A stretch of 14,455 nt of DNA from Ilumatobacteraceae bacterium (GTDB lineage Bacteria; Actinomycetota; Acidimicrobiia; Acidimicrobiales; Ilumatobacteraceae), in NCBI GenBank assembly GCA_030728545.1, contig JANQZQ010000110.1:1-14455 (forward strand). The letters run 5' to 3'. Shown here in pieces: positions 6,904 through 13,404 of this stretch. Numbering within the stretch: the first letter of the stretch is position 1; each line of letters begins with the position of its first letter. The notes beneath the pieces were generated by a model, which made no database searches, was not told the origin of the DNA, and saw only the letters and a list, made by a program, of their open reading frames with translations. The position numbers and the translations under genes were made by a program.

Positions 6904-6909
6904 ATATCC

Positions 6910-7392
6910 ATGACCACCCATTCACCGCAATCCCCCGAGCCTCGTGACGAGGTCGACCCAAGCCAGTACCTCTGGCATCTCACTCGGGCGCATGTTGACC
7001 ATGTGTTGCACTACACCCACTGGATTCCCGTCGGGCGTGGCTTCACCGAACAGATGCTTGCTGAGCACTACCCCAGCTGGACACTCGGTGGTCTGATTCG
7101 ACTGTTTGATGCCGCTGGCATTCGCATCGCCCCAGGCGACTTGAACGGTGCGTCTGGTGCACCGCACGGCGGGCGCTGCCACTGGCAGGTAGTGGCGTTG
7201 TATTTCAGTGACGACACCAAGTATCACGTGGTGTGGGATCGCACCCTGGAATACGACACCGTCTTTACCCATTCAGGAATGAGCAGCAATTTTGTGGGGC
7301 CAGGTGGCGAGGGCCCGAAAGCCGGAACGATCATCGAGGCGGTGCGAGCAGCACGCCCAGTTGATCTGGAAGGCAAGGTGTTTTTTGACTAA
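6910..7392 (+). CDS. Unrecognised 160-aa protein, first gene of accessory cassette
   Basis: I do not recognise this protein. It has no signal peptide, no membrane helix and no cysteine-rich site beyond a single Cys. The first 18 residues are Pro/Ser/Glu-rich. Then comes a helix rich in His and Trp (YLWHLTRAHVDHVLHYTHW), two predicted helices (TEQMLAEHY and TLGGLIRLFDAAG), a Gly-rich turn, and a strand pair (HWQVVALYFSDDTKYHVVWD). A Gly/Pro loop and a final helix lead to the C-terminus. The start is fixed by GAGGAG 6 nt upstream; the 38 in-frame residues before it cross the structured leader and are unlikely to be translated. The HD-hydrolase frame overlaps its end by 8 nt, so the two are probably cotranslated. 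The His/Trp content might bind metal or ligand; that is only a guess. Confidence 0.75.
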   Translation: MTTHSPQSPEPRDEVDPSQYLWHLTRAHVDHVLHYTHWIPVGRGFTEQMLAEHYPSWTLGGLIRLFDAAGIRIAPGDLNGASGAPHGGRCHWQVVALYFSDDTKYHVVWDRTLEYDTVFTHSGMSSNFVGPGGEGPKAGTIIEAVRAARPVDLEGKVFFD

Positions 7393-8131
7393 GCACTCGA
7401 CATCGCCTCAGCACTCCGTATCCACTCGTGTGCGTAACACCCCTGTGACACACTTGGGTCAGGTGGCAAAGAGCAAACCGCGCTACGCATCGGGCGTGCT
7501 CACCACCGCTGCCCTCGGCGTGGCTGTCGAAAAGTTTGCCAATATCGCCCGCAAGGGCGGTGACACGCCGTATCTTTCGCACTTGCTCGCCGTGTCGGCT
7601 CTGGTGATGGAACACGGCGGCAGCGAAGAGCAAGCAGCGGCCGCGCTGCTCCACGACATCATCGAAGATTGCAATGTGTCGGCCACCGAATTAGTTGCCC
7701 TGCTGGTGGAACGTGGTGCCGACCAGGCCGCAGCCGAACATGTGACAACGATGGTTGAAGCCACCACCGACGGCCAAGCCAGCGACAAGCGCAACAAGTC
7801 GGACTGGTTGCAACGCAAACTGACCTACCTCGATGGCCTGGCTGCGAAACCGCCGAACCACCCCGCACTCTTGGTGTCACTCGCCGACAAGGTGCACAAC
7901 GCCGAAGCCACGCTGGCCCAGGTGCGAGGTGGGCTGTCGGCCAACGATCTTTACGCCGGCGCCGAGTTCAACGCCAAGGCGGCTGATCAACGGTGGTACT
8001 ACACCAACCTGGTTGCTGTGTTCAGCAAACACCTGAGCAGTGACGTCAACGCTCAACCACTCGTGCGCCGCTTGGCCACAGCGGTGGAAGAAATATTTCG
8101 TGACGTAGCCGTCACCGGCGGCCCACAATGA
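7385..8131 (+). CDS. HD-domain hydrolase resembling (p)ppGpp/small alarmone hydrolases
   Basis: A metal-dependent phosphohydrolase of the HD superfamily. From TTG 7385 it has 248 aa. The domain (about 40-180) shows YLSHLLAV with His66, LLHDIIEDC with His90/Asp91 and the following Glu-Asp, and VSLADKVHNAEATL with Asp168. The HDxxED form and the LADKxxN block are what SpoT and Mesh1-like hydrolases have, so a guanosine-phosphate or related nucleotide is a plausible substrate. No synthetase or TGS domain is attached. TTG 7385 has AAGGTG 5 nt upstream and overlaps the previous stop, but homology begins only near residue 38. GTG starts at 7445, 7463 or 7496 are therefore possible. Its TGA overlaps the next ATG as ATGA. 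Confidence 0.85.
   Translation: MTKHSTSPQHSVSTRVRNTPVTHLGQVAKSKPRYASGVLTTAALGVAVEKFANIARKGGDTPYLSHLLAVSALVMEHGGSEEQAAAALLHDIIEDCNVSATELVALLVERGADQAAAEHVTTMVEATTDGQASDKRNKSDWLQRKLTYLDGLAAKPPNHPALLVSLADKVHNAEATLAQVRGGLSANDLYAGAEFNAKAADQRWYYTNLVAVFSKHLSSDVNAQPLVRRLATAVEEIFRDVAVTGGPQ
7429..7443. repeat. 15-bp direct repeat, copy 2
   Basis: Exact copy of TGTGCGTAACACCCC at 6766-6780. Here it falls in the poorly conserved first codons of the HD-hydrolase frame, just before alternative GTG starts at 7445 and 7463. It could therefore be a promoter or operator for that gene rather than coding sequence. Confidence 0.5.
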
Positions 8132-8586
8132 CCACTGACCATCATTTCGACAAACTCGTGGCCGCAGTAACCCAGGCGCTCGGGCCCCAAACACCGCTCG
8201 AGTTGCGCGGCGAATGGCCAGAGGATGGCGGCGACAACACCCCGGCCAACACCGCTGAATGGCGCTGGCAGGGCCATGACGTGTTCGTTCATGCCCACGA
8301 CCCACTGGCTCACGACGAGGTTGCTTACGTCGGACTCCGACTGGAAATACTCGTGGTGATTACAGCTGTCGACCCGCACACCGATTTCACCGACTTGGCG
8401 GCTGCACTAAACGAAGAAATCCCAATTCATTTTGAAGTCGATATATCTGACGACGAACCAGGGTCGCCGATCATGGTTTGTGCCACCTACGACGGTTACT
8501 CAGACTTCACACCAGAGTCGTTGGCCATCGATATCGACATGTTGTTTTCCCTTGCCGGCCAACTAGCCACCAAAGCAGCTGGATAG
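8128..8586 (+). CDS. Small acidic protein, possible YbjN/CesT-like fold
   Basis: A 152-aa acidic cytosolic protein that I cannot place by motif. The predicted order is a helix (HFDKLVAAVTQALG), three or four strands (AEWRWQGHDVFVHAH, EVAYVGLRLEILVVITAV), a helix (DFTDLAAALNEE), two strands (IHFEVDIS, PIMVCATYDG), and a long final helix (PESLAIDIDMLFSLAGQLA). That alpha-beta3-alpha-beta2-alpha plan resembles YbjN and type III secretion chaperone folds, and the next gene encodes a protein of that same broad group. The ATG overlaps the HD-hydrolase stop (ATGA at 8128-8131), and the stop lies 2 nt before the next ATG, so the three are translated as a unit. The coding call is firm; the fold is inferred by eye. 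Confidence 0.75.
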   Translation: MTTDHHFDKLVAAVTQALGPQTPLELRGEWPEDGGDNTPANTAEWRWQGHDVFVHAHDPLAHDEVAYVGLRLEILVVITAVDPHTDFTDLAAALNEEIPIHFEVDISDDEPGSPIMVCATYDGYSDFTPESLAIDIDMLFSLAGQLATKAAG

Positions 8587-8588
8587 CC

Positions 8589-9107
8589 ATGTCTGAACTC
8601 GACCTCGAACAACTTCAGTCCCTGCGTCGCCTCGAGGCGTGCCAGAACCGGCTGGCCAGATACGTGCGCGAGGGACGCGACTACGTCGTCGTGATCGCCC
8701 ACGAAAACACCTTCGTCGGCAATACACCAGTGGAGAATCCCGGGTTTGTGCAGTTTGCGTGGCGCGACGACCTGCGGCTCCAAATTGAAGTGCAGGGCGA
8801 TCACTACCGCGACGAGCCCTACAGCGCTCTGCAACAACGAAGGCTGACTCGCCTCGGCTACGCACCACCGTTCGAACACGGGGATGACTTTTGTAATTGG
8901 ACACTGTTTCGCGAGGCCGAAGGATGCCAACCCGAATCCGTCGCCATGCTCCTCATTGAATCCATGCGGATGGTGTTTGGCACCCACTTCCTCGACATAC
9001 CCACATGTCTGCGCGCCGGGTTGTCACACTGGAAACTGGAGTGGCTGGTGTCGCCAGACAAACGGGATATCGAAGCCGAACTTCGAGCCCGCTTCAACTC
9101 GAACTAG
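8589..9107 (+). CDS. TY-Chap/YbjN-like chaperone-domain protein
   Basis: A 172-aa protein. Residues about 45-135 fit the pattern I associate with the TY-Chap family (peptide-binding chaperone domain related to type III secretion chaperones and YbjN): FVQFAWRDDLRLQIEV, HYRDEPYSALQQRRLTRLGY, a conserved NW (NWTLF), then a helix ESVAMLLIESMRMVFG. A helical N-terminus (LEQLQSLRRLEACQNRLARYV) precedes it, and an extra C-terminal stretch ends in a charged helix. ATG 8589 is 2 nt past the previous stop; an earlier in-frame start at 8478 would overlap the whole end of the upstream gene and is rejected. Its stop forms CTAG with the stop of the convergent lipoprotein gene. The client is unknown; the cassette partners are obvious candidates. 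Confidence 0.75.
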   Translation: MSELDLEQLQSLRRLEACQNRLARYVREGRDYVVVIAHENTFVGNTPVENPGFVQFAWRDDLRLQIEVQGDHYRDEPYSALQQRRLTRLGYAPPFEHGDDFCNWTLFREAEGCQPESVAMLLIESMRMVFGTHFLDIPTCLRAGLSHWKLEWLVSPDKRDIEAELRARFNSN

Positions 9108-9448
9108 CCAACAGTAATTGCGGTGACGATGTCGTCTGCCACCGTCACGGTGACTCGCTGCAGCGAATAATCCATGGTGACCGCAAAGCTTTCGCCATCA
9201 CGCTGCCCGACTCGATATGACCAACCGAGTTGCGCTGCGCACCGCTGTGCATCGGCTTCGCTGAAACCCAGTAACAGCTCGGCACGTTGCACACTGATTT
9301 CTACGGTGTCAGCCACATCGGCCGGCGGACACTCGGCGGGGTTAGCGATGGTGCTAGGCGCCCCTGCGTCACTTTCCGCACAGGCCACCACACTCGCCGC
9401 TAAGGCAACGATGAACATGACGCGAACAAGCACACGATCTGCCCGCAT
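9104..9448 (-). CDS. Lipoprotein with I78-type protease-inhibitor-like domain
   Basis: A 114-aa secreted lipoprotein. The signal sequence runs MRADRVLVRVMFIVALAASVVAC with Cys23 as the lipidated residue, followed by an Ala/Ser/Asp linker. The C-terminal half (about 58-114) fits the peptidase inhibitor I78 pattern: LLGFSEADAQRCAAQLGW, then a basic/acidic loop, VTMDYSLQRVTVTV, and a hydrophobic ending VTAITVG. The MDY...R block is the inhibitor signature region. Cys40 and Cys70 could form a disulfide. I chose ATG 9448 because it gives a proper n-region; ATG 9418 is possible, and the longer frame to 9559 overlaps the divergent gene. No SD is visible. A TANNNT hexamer 6 nt upstream suggests a leaderless message. 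Inhibitory activity is inferred from the family. Confidence 0.75.
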   Translation of the reverse strand: MRADRVLVRVMFIVALAASVVACAESDAGAPSTIANPAECPPADVADTVEISVQRAELLLGFSEADAQRCAAQLGWSYRVGQRDGESFAVTMDYSLQRVTVTVADDIVTAITVG

Positions 9449-9454
9449 GCCCAC

Positions 9455-9460
9455 AGCGTA
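9455..9460 (-). promoter_or_regulatory. -10-like element for the I78 lipoprotein gene (leaderless)
   Basis: TACGCT on the minus strand, then exactly 6 nt, then ATG 9448. With no SD present, this is the layout of a leaderless actinobacterial promoter. The same hexamer occurs on the minus strand at 3253-3248. Confidence 0.4.
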
Positions 9461-9469
9461 ATGACGGCG

Positions 9470-9475
9470 TAGGTT
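9470..9475 (+). promoter_or_regulatory. -10-like element for the LOG-family gene (leaderless)
   Basis: TAGGTT, then 6 nt, then GTG 9482, which would place the transcription start at or near the start codon. It is the mirror of the element serving the divergent lipoprotein gene; the two share a 33-bp intergenic space. Confidence 0.4.
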
Positions 9476-9481
9476 GGCACC

Positions 9482-10207
9482 GTGCCCCGCAACGCTTCTT
9501 TCGACGCTGAGTTTCTTGCCAATCCACGCAGTCGCTGGCGCAACCTCGCGATTCTTCATCGCATCGCTACCGAGATGTTGCGGGGCATGCGCCGCCTACA
9601 TTTCGTCGGCCCCGCAGTAACCGTGTTTGGCTCGGCGCGGGTGCCAGAAACTTCGCCTGAATACGTGAACGCGCGAGCCATCGGGCAAGCCCTCGGTCGC
9701 GCTGGTTTCACCGTGATTACCGGTGGCGGGCCGGGCGTGATGGAGGCTGCCAACCGCGGTGCGCGCGACGTTGCCGCGCCAAGTATTGGTTGCGCCATCA
9801 GGCTGCCGCACGAAGAAGCAGCCAACGACTACCTGGATATTCAGGTTGACTTCAACTATTTTTTCACGCGCAAATACATGCTCACCAAATATTCGCTGGC
9901 CTTCATCGTGTTTCCGGGCGGTTTCGGCACAGCCGACGAACTCTTTGAAGCACTCACCTTGATTCAAACCGGCAAGATGCGCGACTTTCCGATTGTGGTG
10001 TTCGGAGAGTCGTTCTGGCAACCGCTACGCACCCAACTAGACGACATGAAAACCAGCGGCATGATCTCGGCCCACGACTTGGACCTATTGAAATTTACCG
10101 ATGACCCAATCGACGCAGTGGCCCACATCAACAACTACGTGCGAGACAGTGCCAAGCAGTCGCGCACCATACGCGGGTTGAAGATCCTTGGTGAAAGCCG
10201 ACCGTAA
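9482..10207 (+). CDS. LOG-family (TIGR00730) nucleoside-monophosphate phosphoribohydrolase
   Basis: A Rossmann-fold enzyme of the 'lysine decarboxylase-like' LOG group. Characterised members split nucleoside 5'-monophosphates (including cytokinin ribotides) into base and ribose 5-phosphate; lysine decarboxylase activity is a historical misnomer. The 241-aa product shows VTVFGSARVP (about 46-55), ITGGGPGVMEAANRGA (79-94) and the catalytic signature PGGFGTADE (145-153). A C-terminal helical segment ends in SRTIRGLKIL. GTG 9482 is the first start after the divergent promoter and sits 6 nt after a TANNNT hexamer. The next gene starts 7 nt past the stop, so the two form an operon. The family is certain; the base released is not. 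Confidence 0.9.
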   Translation: MPRNASFDAEFLANPRSRWRNLAILHRIATEMLRGMRRLHFVGPAVTVFGSARVPETSPEYVNARAIGQALGRAGFTVITGGGPGVMEAANRGARDVAAPSIGCAIRLPHEEAANDYLDIQVDFNYFFTRKYMLTKYSLAFIVFPGGFGTADELFEALTLIQTGKMRDFPIVVFGESFWQPLRTQLDDMKTSGMISAHDLDLLKFTDDPIDAVAHINNYVRDSAKQSRTIRGLKILGESRP

Positions 10208-10214
10208 CAACCAC

Positions 10215-11519
10215 ATGTCAGGGCTGGCGAGCGCACTCCACACGATGCACGAGCAACTATGGGACGACGAGCGTGGCATGGTGCGCCTCTATGGGTTGCA
10301 TCTGGTGCGTGAAACTGCCCTGGGCGCATTTTTGGATTTAGAAAACGGCCAAGTAGAACGGGCACAACGAGCCCTGCACCACGTGCTGCAACATCAATAT
10401 TCGTTGGATGCCGACCCACGCTGGGCCGGCACGTTTAAAACTCATGCCGGCCAACCCGATGCGGGCACGCTCGACGCCGACGGCCGACTGCGTGTTCGCG
10501 AATGGCGCGACTACGACCCCAACTGGCGACAGTTTCTGGCACTCATACTGTGGGCAACCGAACGGCTCTATGGCCATGTGCTCACCGATGATCTGCGGGG
10601 CAACATGCAACGCGCCGTGCACGACGCCGCGCGCAGCGAGCCCGTCAATCGAGTCGGCGCGCACTACACCAACATCGCACTCATGCACACCTGGCTCTGT
10701 GATGCAACCGACCAAACATCGACTCTGGGCGACGCCGTTGCTGCACAGCTCCAGCGTGACGGCGACATCGCTGAATACAACTCCCCTACGTACGATGCAA
10801 TCTCGCTCATGGCTGGTTGTGTGCTGGCCGACTTCGGGCGCACAGCGCCAGTGCGCCAACTTGGTGAGCAAGCGATACGGCTTATCTGTGGCCGCCTTCA
10901 CGAGGTATGGCATCCGGGCTTTGCCCTGCAAGCCGGGCCTCATGTGCGGTCCTACGGTTTGGATCCGCATTTGTATGTCTCGCTCATGTCGGTGTTGATG
11001 GCGGCAATCGATGTGCCCGCCGCTGGGCCGACCCGACTGGATAACAACACCACCCATGTGCACGACTTGTATTTCTTGCCGTTGTTTACCCGGTTGTGTG
11101 CACGCTTGCGCAAAGCCTTCACCGTGCAACCAGTCGTTGAACCACGGCGGCACGAGCAGCGATTCGGTGACATCGTGGCCACATCAATCGTGGAACCCAA
11201 TAATGCGATCGGCTTCGAGCATGGCCGCCGCAGCAGATTTGCCATTGACCAGTACGCACCATTCACGATGTACTCTCGCGATGGCTTCATCGGTGTGCGC
11301 ACCCGGCCCGACACCGACTGGGTTGATGTTTACGAAGTGGCCCCACACGAGTACGAACTGCGCAGCGCGCGACGCACTGGCCCTGGTGTGCAGCACGACA
11401 CGGCAGCACTCACGGTCGTGGCATCTCGGGCACCGATCATCGGTGACTACGAGATGATTTTTGGCGACATCACGCTCCGGTTTCCCGACTTGGTCGTCGA
11501 GGTACGGCTACCGCGCTAG
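10215..11519 (+). CDS. Unrecognised 434-aa protein, possible (alpha/alpha) toroid
   Basis: I cannot name this protein. It has no signal peptide or membrane span. The first 300 residues are helical with repeated aromatic-ended helices (NWRQFLALILWATERLYG, HYTNIALMHTWLC) and a striking EYNSPTYDAISLMAG block. A segment follows with LQAGPHVRSYGLDPHLYVSL. From about 330 the pattern turns to short strands (RFAIDQYAPFTMYS, GFIGVRTRPDTDWVDVY). Helical toroid followed by a beta-sandwich is the layout of many polysaccharide lyases and unsaturated-glucuronyl-type hydrolases, and EYNSPTY-like motifs occur in such toroid proteins. That is a fold guess, not a function. ATG 10215 lies just past the LOG-gene stop; GTG 10191 would overlap that gene. 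A long frame on the opposite strand here is a codon-bias shadow. Confidence 0.7.
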   Translation: MSGLASALHTMHEQLWDDERGMVRLYGLHLVRETALGAFLDLENGQVERAQRALHHVLQHQYSLDADPRWAGTFKTHAGQPDAGTLDADGRLRVREWRDYDPNWRQFLALILWATERLYGHVLTDDLRGNMQRAVHDAARSEPVNRVGAHYTNIALMHTWLCDATDQTSTLGDAVAAQLQRDGDIAEYNSPTYDAISLMAGCVLADFGRTAPVRQLGEQAIRLICGRLHEVWHPGFALQAGPHVRSYGLDPHLYVSLMSVLMAAIDVPAAGPTRLDNNTTHVHDLYFLPLFTRLCARLRKAFTVQPVVEPRRHEQRFGDIVATSIVEPNNAIGFEHGRRSRFAIDQYAPFTMYSRDGFIGVRTRPDTDWVDVYEVAPHEYELRSARRTGPGVQHDTAALTVVASRAPIIGDYEMIFGDITLRFPDLVVEVRLPR

Positions 11520-11533
11520 ACAGTTCACCCACA

Positions 11534-11550
11534 GTGCACACGCGTTGCAC
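11534..11550. terminator. Weak hairpin between convergent genes
   Basis: GTGCA, a 7-nt loop, then TGCAC in the 39-bp space between the convergent stops at 11519 and 11559. It might slow transcription from both sides. The stem is only 5 bp and no T-run follows, so this is a weak call. Confidence 0.25.
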
Positions 11551-11558
11551 CCGTACTA

Positions 11559-12431
11559 CTAATGAATGATTTTGGAAATCGGCAACTCGAGGATGTCGGT
11601 GGCGCCTGCATCTTTCAGTGCCGGAATCACCGTATTGACGGTGCGCTTTTCCACCACCGATTCCACCGCCCAGTCGCCCGACGCCAACTTCGAAACGGTT
11701 GGCGACTTAGCCGCTGGCAACACCTTCAACACCGCTGCATAACAGGCATCGCTCACGTTCAACTTCACGAGCACCTTGCCGCGAGCTTCGAGCGAACCCT
11801 GCAACAACGTAAGCAACTGCTCCATTGCGTGACGCTTCTTCGGGTCGGCGTAGGCGGTTGGGTTGGCGATGAACTCCGTGTGGCTCGTGAGAATGGTGTC
11901 GATGATGCGCAGTCCTGCGGCTCGCAAGGCGCGCCCTGTTTCGGTGATGTCGACCACGCAGTCGGCGATGTCGGGGACCTTGGCTTCACTGGCGCCATAC
12001 GACAAGCGAACATCGGCAGAAATCTTGTGCTCGGCAAAGAACTTTTCGGTGAGCTTTGGATACTCGCTGGTCACCCGCACACCTGCAGGCAGGTCTTGCA
12101 CTTTTTGAAACTTCGAGTCGTTGGCCACCGCCAACACGATGCGCACTGGGTCGCTGGATGCTTTTGAGTAGTTCAACTTGCCAAGTGACTGCACGGTGCT
12201 GGATGTTTCTTCAATCCAGTCGCGACCGGTAATGCCGATGTCAAACAAACCCTCAGCGACGTACACCGGAATTTCTTGTGGTCGCAAGATGCGCACTTCA
12301 TCGACGCGCGGGTCAGCGATAGAGGCCCGATAGTCGACCTGCGATGACCGCTTGACGGTGAGGTCGGCTGTGTCAAACAAATCAAACGTTGCGGCTTCGA
12401 GCGAACCTTTGGGAAGCACCAGTCGCAACAT
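11559..12431 (-). CDS. hisG: ATP phosphoribosyltransferase (long form)
   Basis: Catalyses the first step of histidine synthesis, joining ATP and PRPP to give phosphoribosyl-ATP; normally inhibited by histidine. The 290-aa length marks the long hexameric form with a C-terminal regulatory domain, needing no HisZ. Visible blocks are LRLVLPKGSLE at the start, the segment YVAEGLFDIGITGRDWIEE, and the PRPP-binding region DIADCVVDITETGRALRAAGLR. The ACT-like regulatory domain (about 215-290) contains KLNVSDA and ends in ILELPISKIIH. The ATG is 6 nt after the fmt stop on the same strand. No SD is seen, but TAGCCT lies 8 nt before ATG, overlapping the fmt stop, and could supply a separate leaderless start. 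No other his gene lies in the window. Confidence 0.95.
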   Translation of the reverse strand: MLRLVLPKGSLEAATFDLFDTADLTVKRSSQVDYRASIADPRVDEVRILRPQEIPVYVAEGLFDIGITGRDWIEETSSTVQSLGKLNYSKASSDPVRIVLAVANDSKFQKVQDLPAGVRVTSEYPKLTEKFFAEHKISADVRLSYGASEAKVPDIADCVVDITETGRALRAAGLRIIDTILTSHTEFIANPTAYADPKKRHAMEQLLTLLQGSLEARGKVLVKLNVSDACYAAVLKVLPAAKSPTVSKLASGDWAVESVVEKRTVNTVIPALKDAGATDILELPISKIIH

Positions 12432-12437
12432 GAGTTT

Positions 12438-13376
12438 TTAGGCTAACGACGCCGCGGTCAACGATGTGCCGAGCCTCGCCCCGTTGGCCCAGTCAACGGC
12501 TGCCATTGCGTTCTTGCCTTCGGGTTGCACAGAAACAAGTAACACTGCACCATCGCTACAGGCGACTTCCACCCCAGCTGACGACACCGACAGCACATCG
12601 CCAGGCGCGCTCCCGGCCGGCAACGGGTTCGGCGATGGTTGGGCACGCAACACCCGCACGCGCTTGGTGAGATATACAAGCCACGCGGCCTCCAACTTGG
12701 TGCGGGCCACCACGTCACGCACGTTCATGGTGAACTGCACCTGCAGTTCACTCGGCGAAATCTTGGCGGCATGGGTTGACTCGCCTTGCTGAGCGGTGCC
12801 AGTGCCGGCGCCCTGGGTGACCGCGCGCAACAGGGCCGGTAGTGACGCCTGCACCAGTTCGTTACGCAGCGATGTAAGCGAATGGTCGCTGCGAATCGCC
12901 AGCTCGCTGCGGTCATACACCACACCGGTATCCAAGCCTTCTTCTACACGCATGATGCACACCCCTGTTTCGCTGTCACCGGCAAGGATCGCTCGTTCGA
13001 CGGGGGCTGCGCCCCGCCAACGTGGCAACAGCGAAAAATGCACGTTAATCATCGCCACCTGCGACAGAACCGACATCGGAATGATGCGTCCGTAAGCAAC
13101 AACCACACCCAGATCTGCGCCAACGGCAAGCGCATCGTTCACGTCGTGACTCACCGACAAACCCAACTCACCGGCTGCCACCTTCACCGGACTCGGCGAC
13201 ACACCCGACCCGCGACCACGTCGCTTATCGGGGCGCGTGACCACCAATGCAACTTCGACGCCCGCGGCGACCAGGGCCTGCAGCGGTGGCACTGCCACTT
13301 CGGGTGTGCCGAGATACACCACGCGTCGCGCGGCACCAGTTGGTAAGGCAGCGAGTCCAGTGACGGGCACAGTCAT
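12438..13376 (-). CDS. fmt: Methionyl-tRNA formyltransferase
   Basis: Formylates Met-tRNA(fMet) with 10-formyl-THF so that it can be used for initiation. The 312-aa protein shows the start RRVVYLGTPEVAVPPLQAL, the tRNA-binding loop region RPDKRRGRG, and the catalytic block INVHFSLLPRWRGAAPVE with Asn111 and His113. EEGLDTG carries Asp149, completing the N-H-D triad known from E. coli. The C-terminal tRNA-binding domain (about 205-312) is present and rather variable. I chose ATG 13376; TTG 13394 would add six residues. Either way the first 17-23 residues precede the family's normal beginning. It follows def with a short gap on the same strand, the usual def-fmt pairing for adding and removing the formyl group. 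Confidence 0.95.
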   Translation of the reverse strand: MTVPVTGLAALPTGAARRVVYLGTPEVAVPPLQALVAAGVEVALVVTRPDKRRGRGSGVSPSPVKVAAGELGLSVSHDVNDALAVGADLGVVVAYGRIIPMSVLSQVAMINVHFSLLPRWRGAAPVERAILAGDSETGVCIMRVEEGLDTGVVYDRSELAIRSDHSLTSLRNELVQASLPALLRAVTQGAGTGTAQQGESTHAAKISPSELQVQFTMNVRDVVARTKLEAAWLVYLTKRVRVLRAQPSPNPLPAGSAPGDVLSVSSAGVEVACSDGAVLLVSVQPEGKNAMAAVDWANGARLGTSLTAASLA

Positions 13377-13404
13377 AGGCACAGCCACGAGCAACGAATC
13401 TGCG

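Noticed and set aside
6796..6909. In-frame upstream extension of the 160-aa gene
   Set aside because: It crosses the palindrome and the structured leader, has no SD, and ATG 6910 has an excellent one.
8478..8588. Upstream extension of the TY-Chap-like gene
   Set aside because: It fully overlaps the coding end of the previous gene in another frame; ATG 8589 gives the normal 2-nt junction.
10338..11153. 271-codon open frame on the minus strand
   Set aside because: It lies wholly inside the 434-aa plus-strand gene, has no recognisable motif, and its His/Arg/Gly-rich composition is that of a codon-bias shadow.
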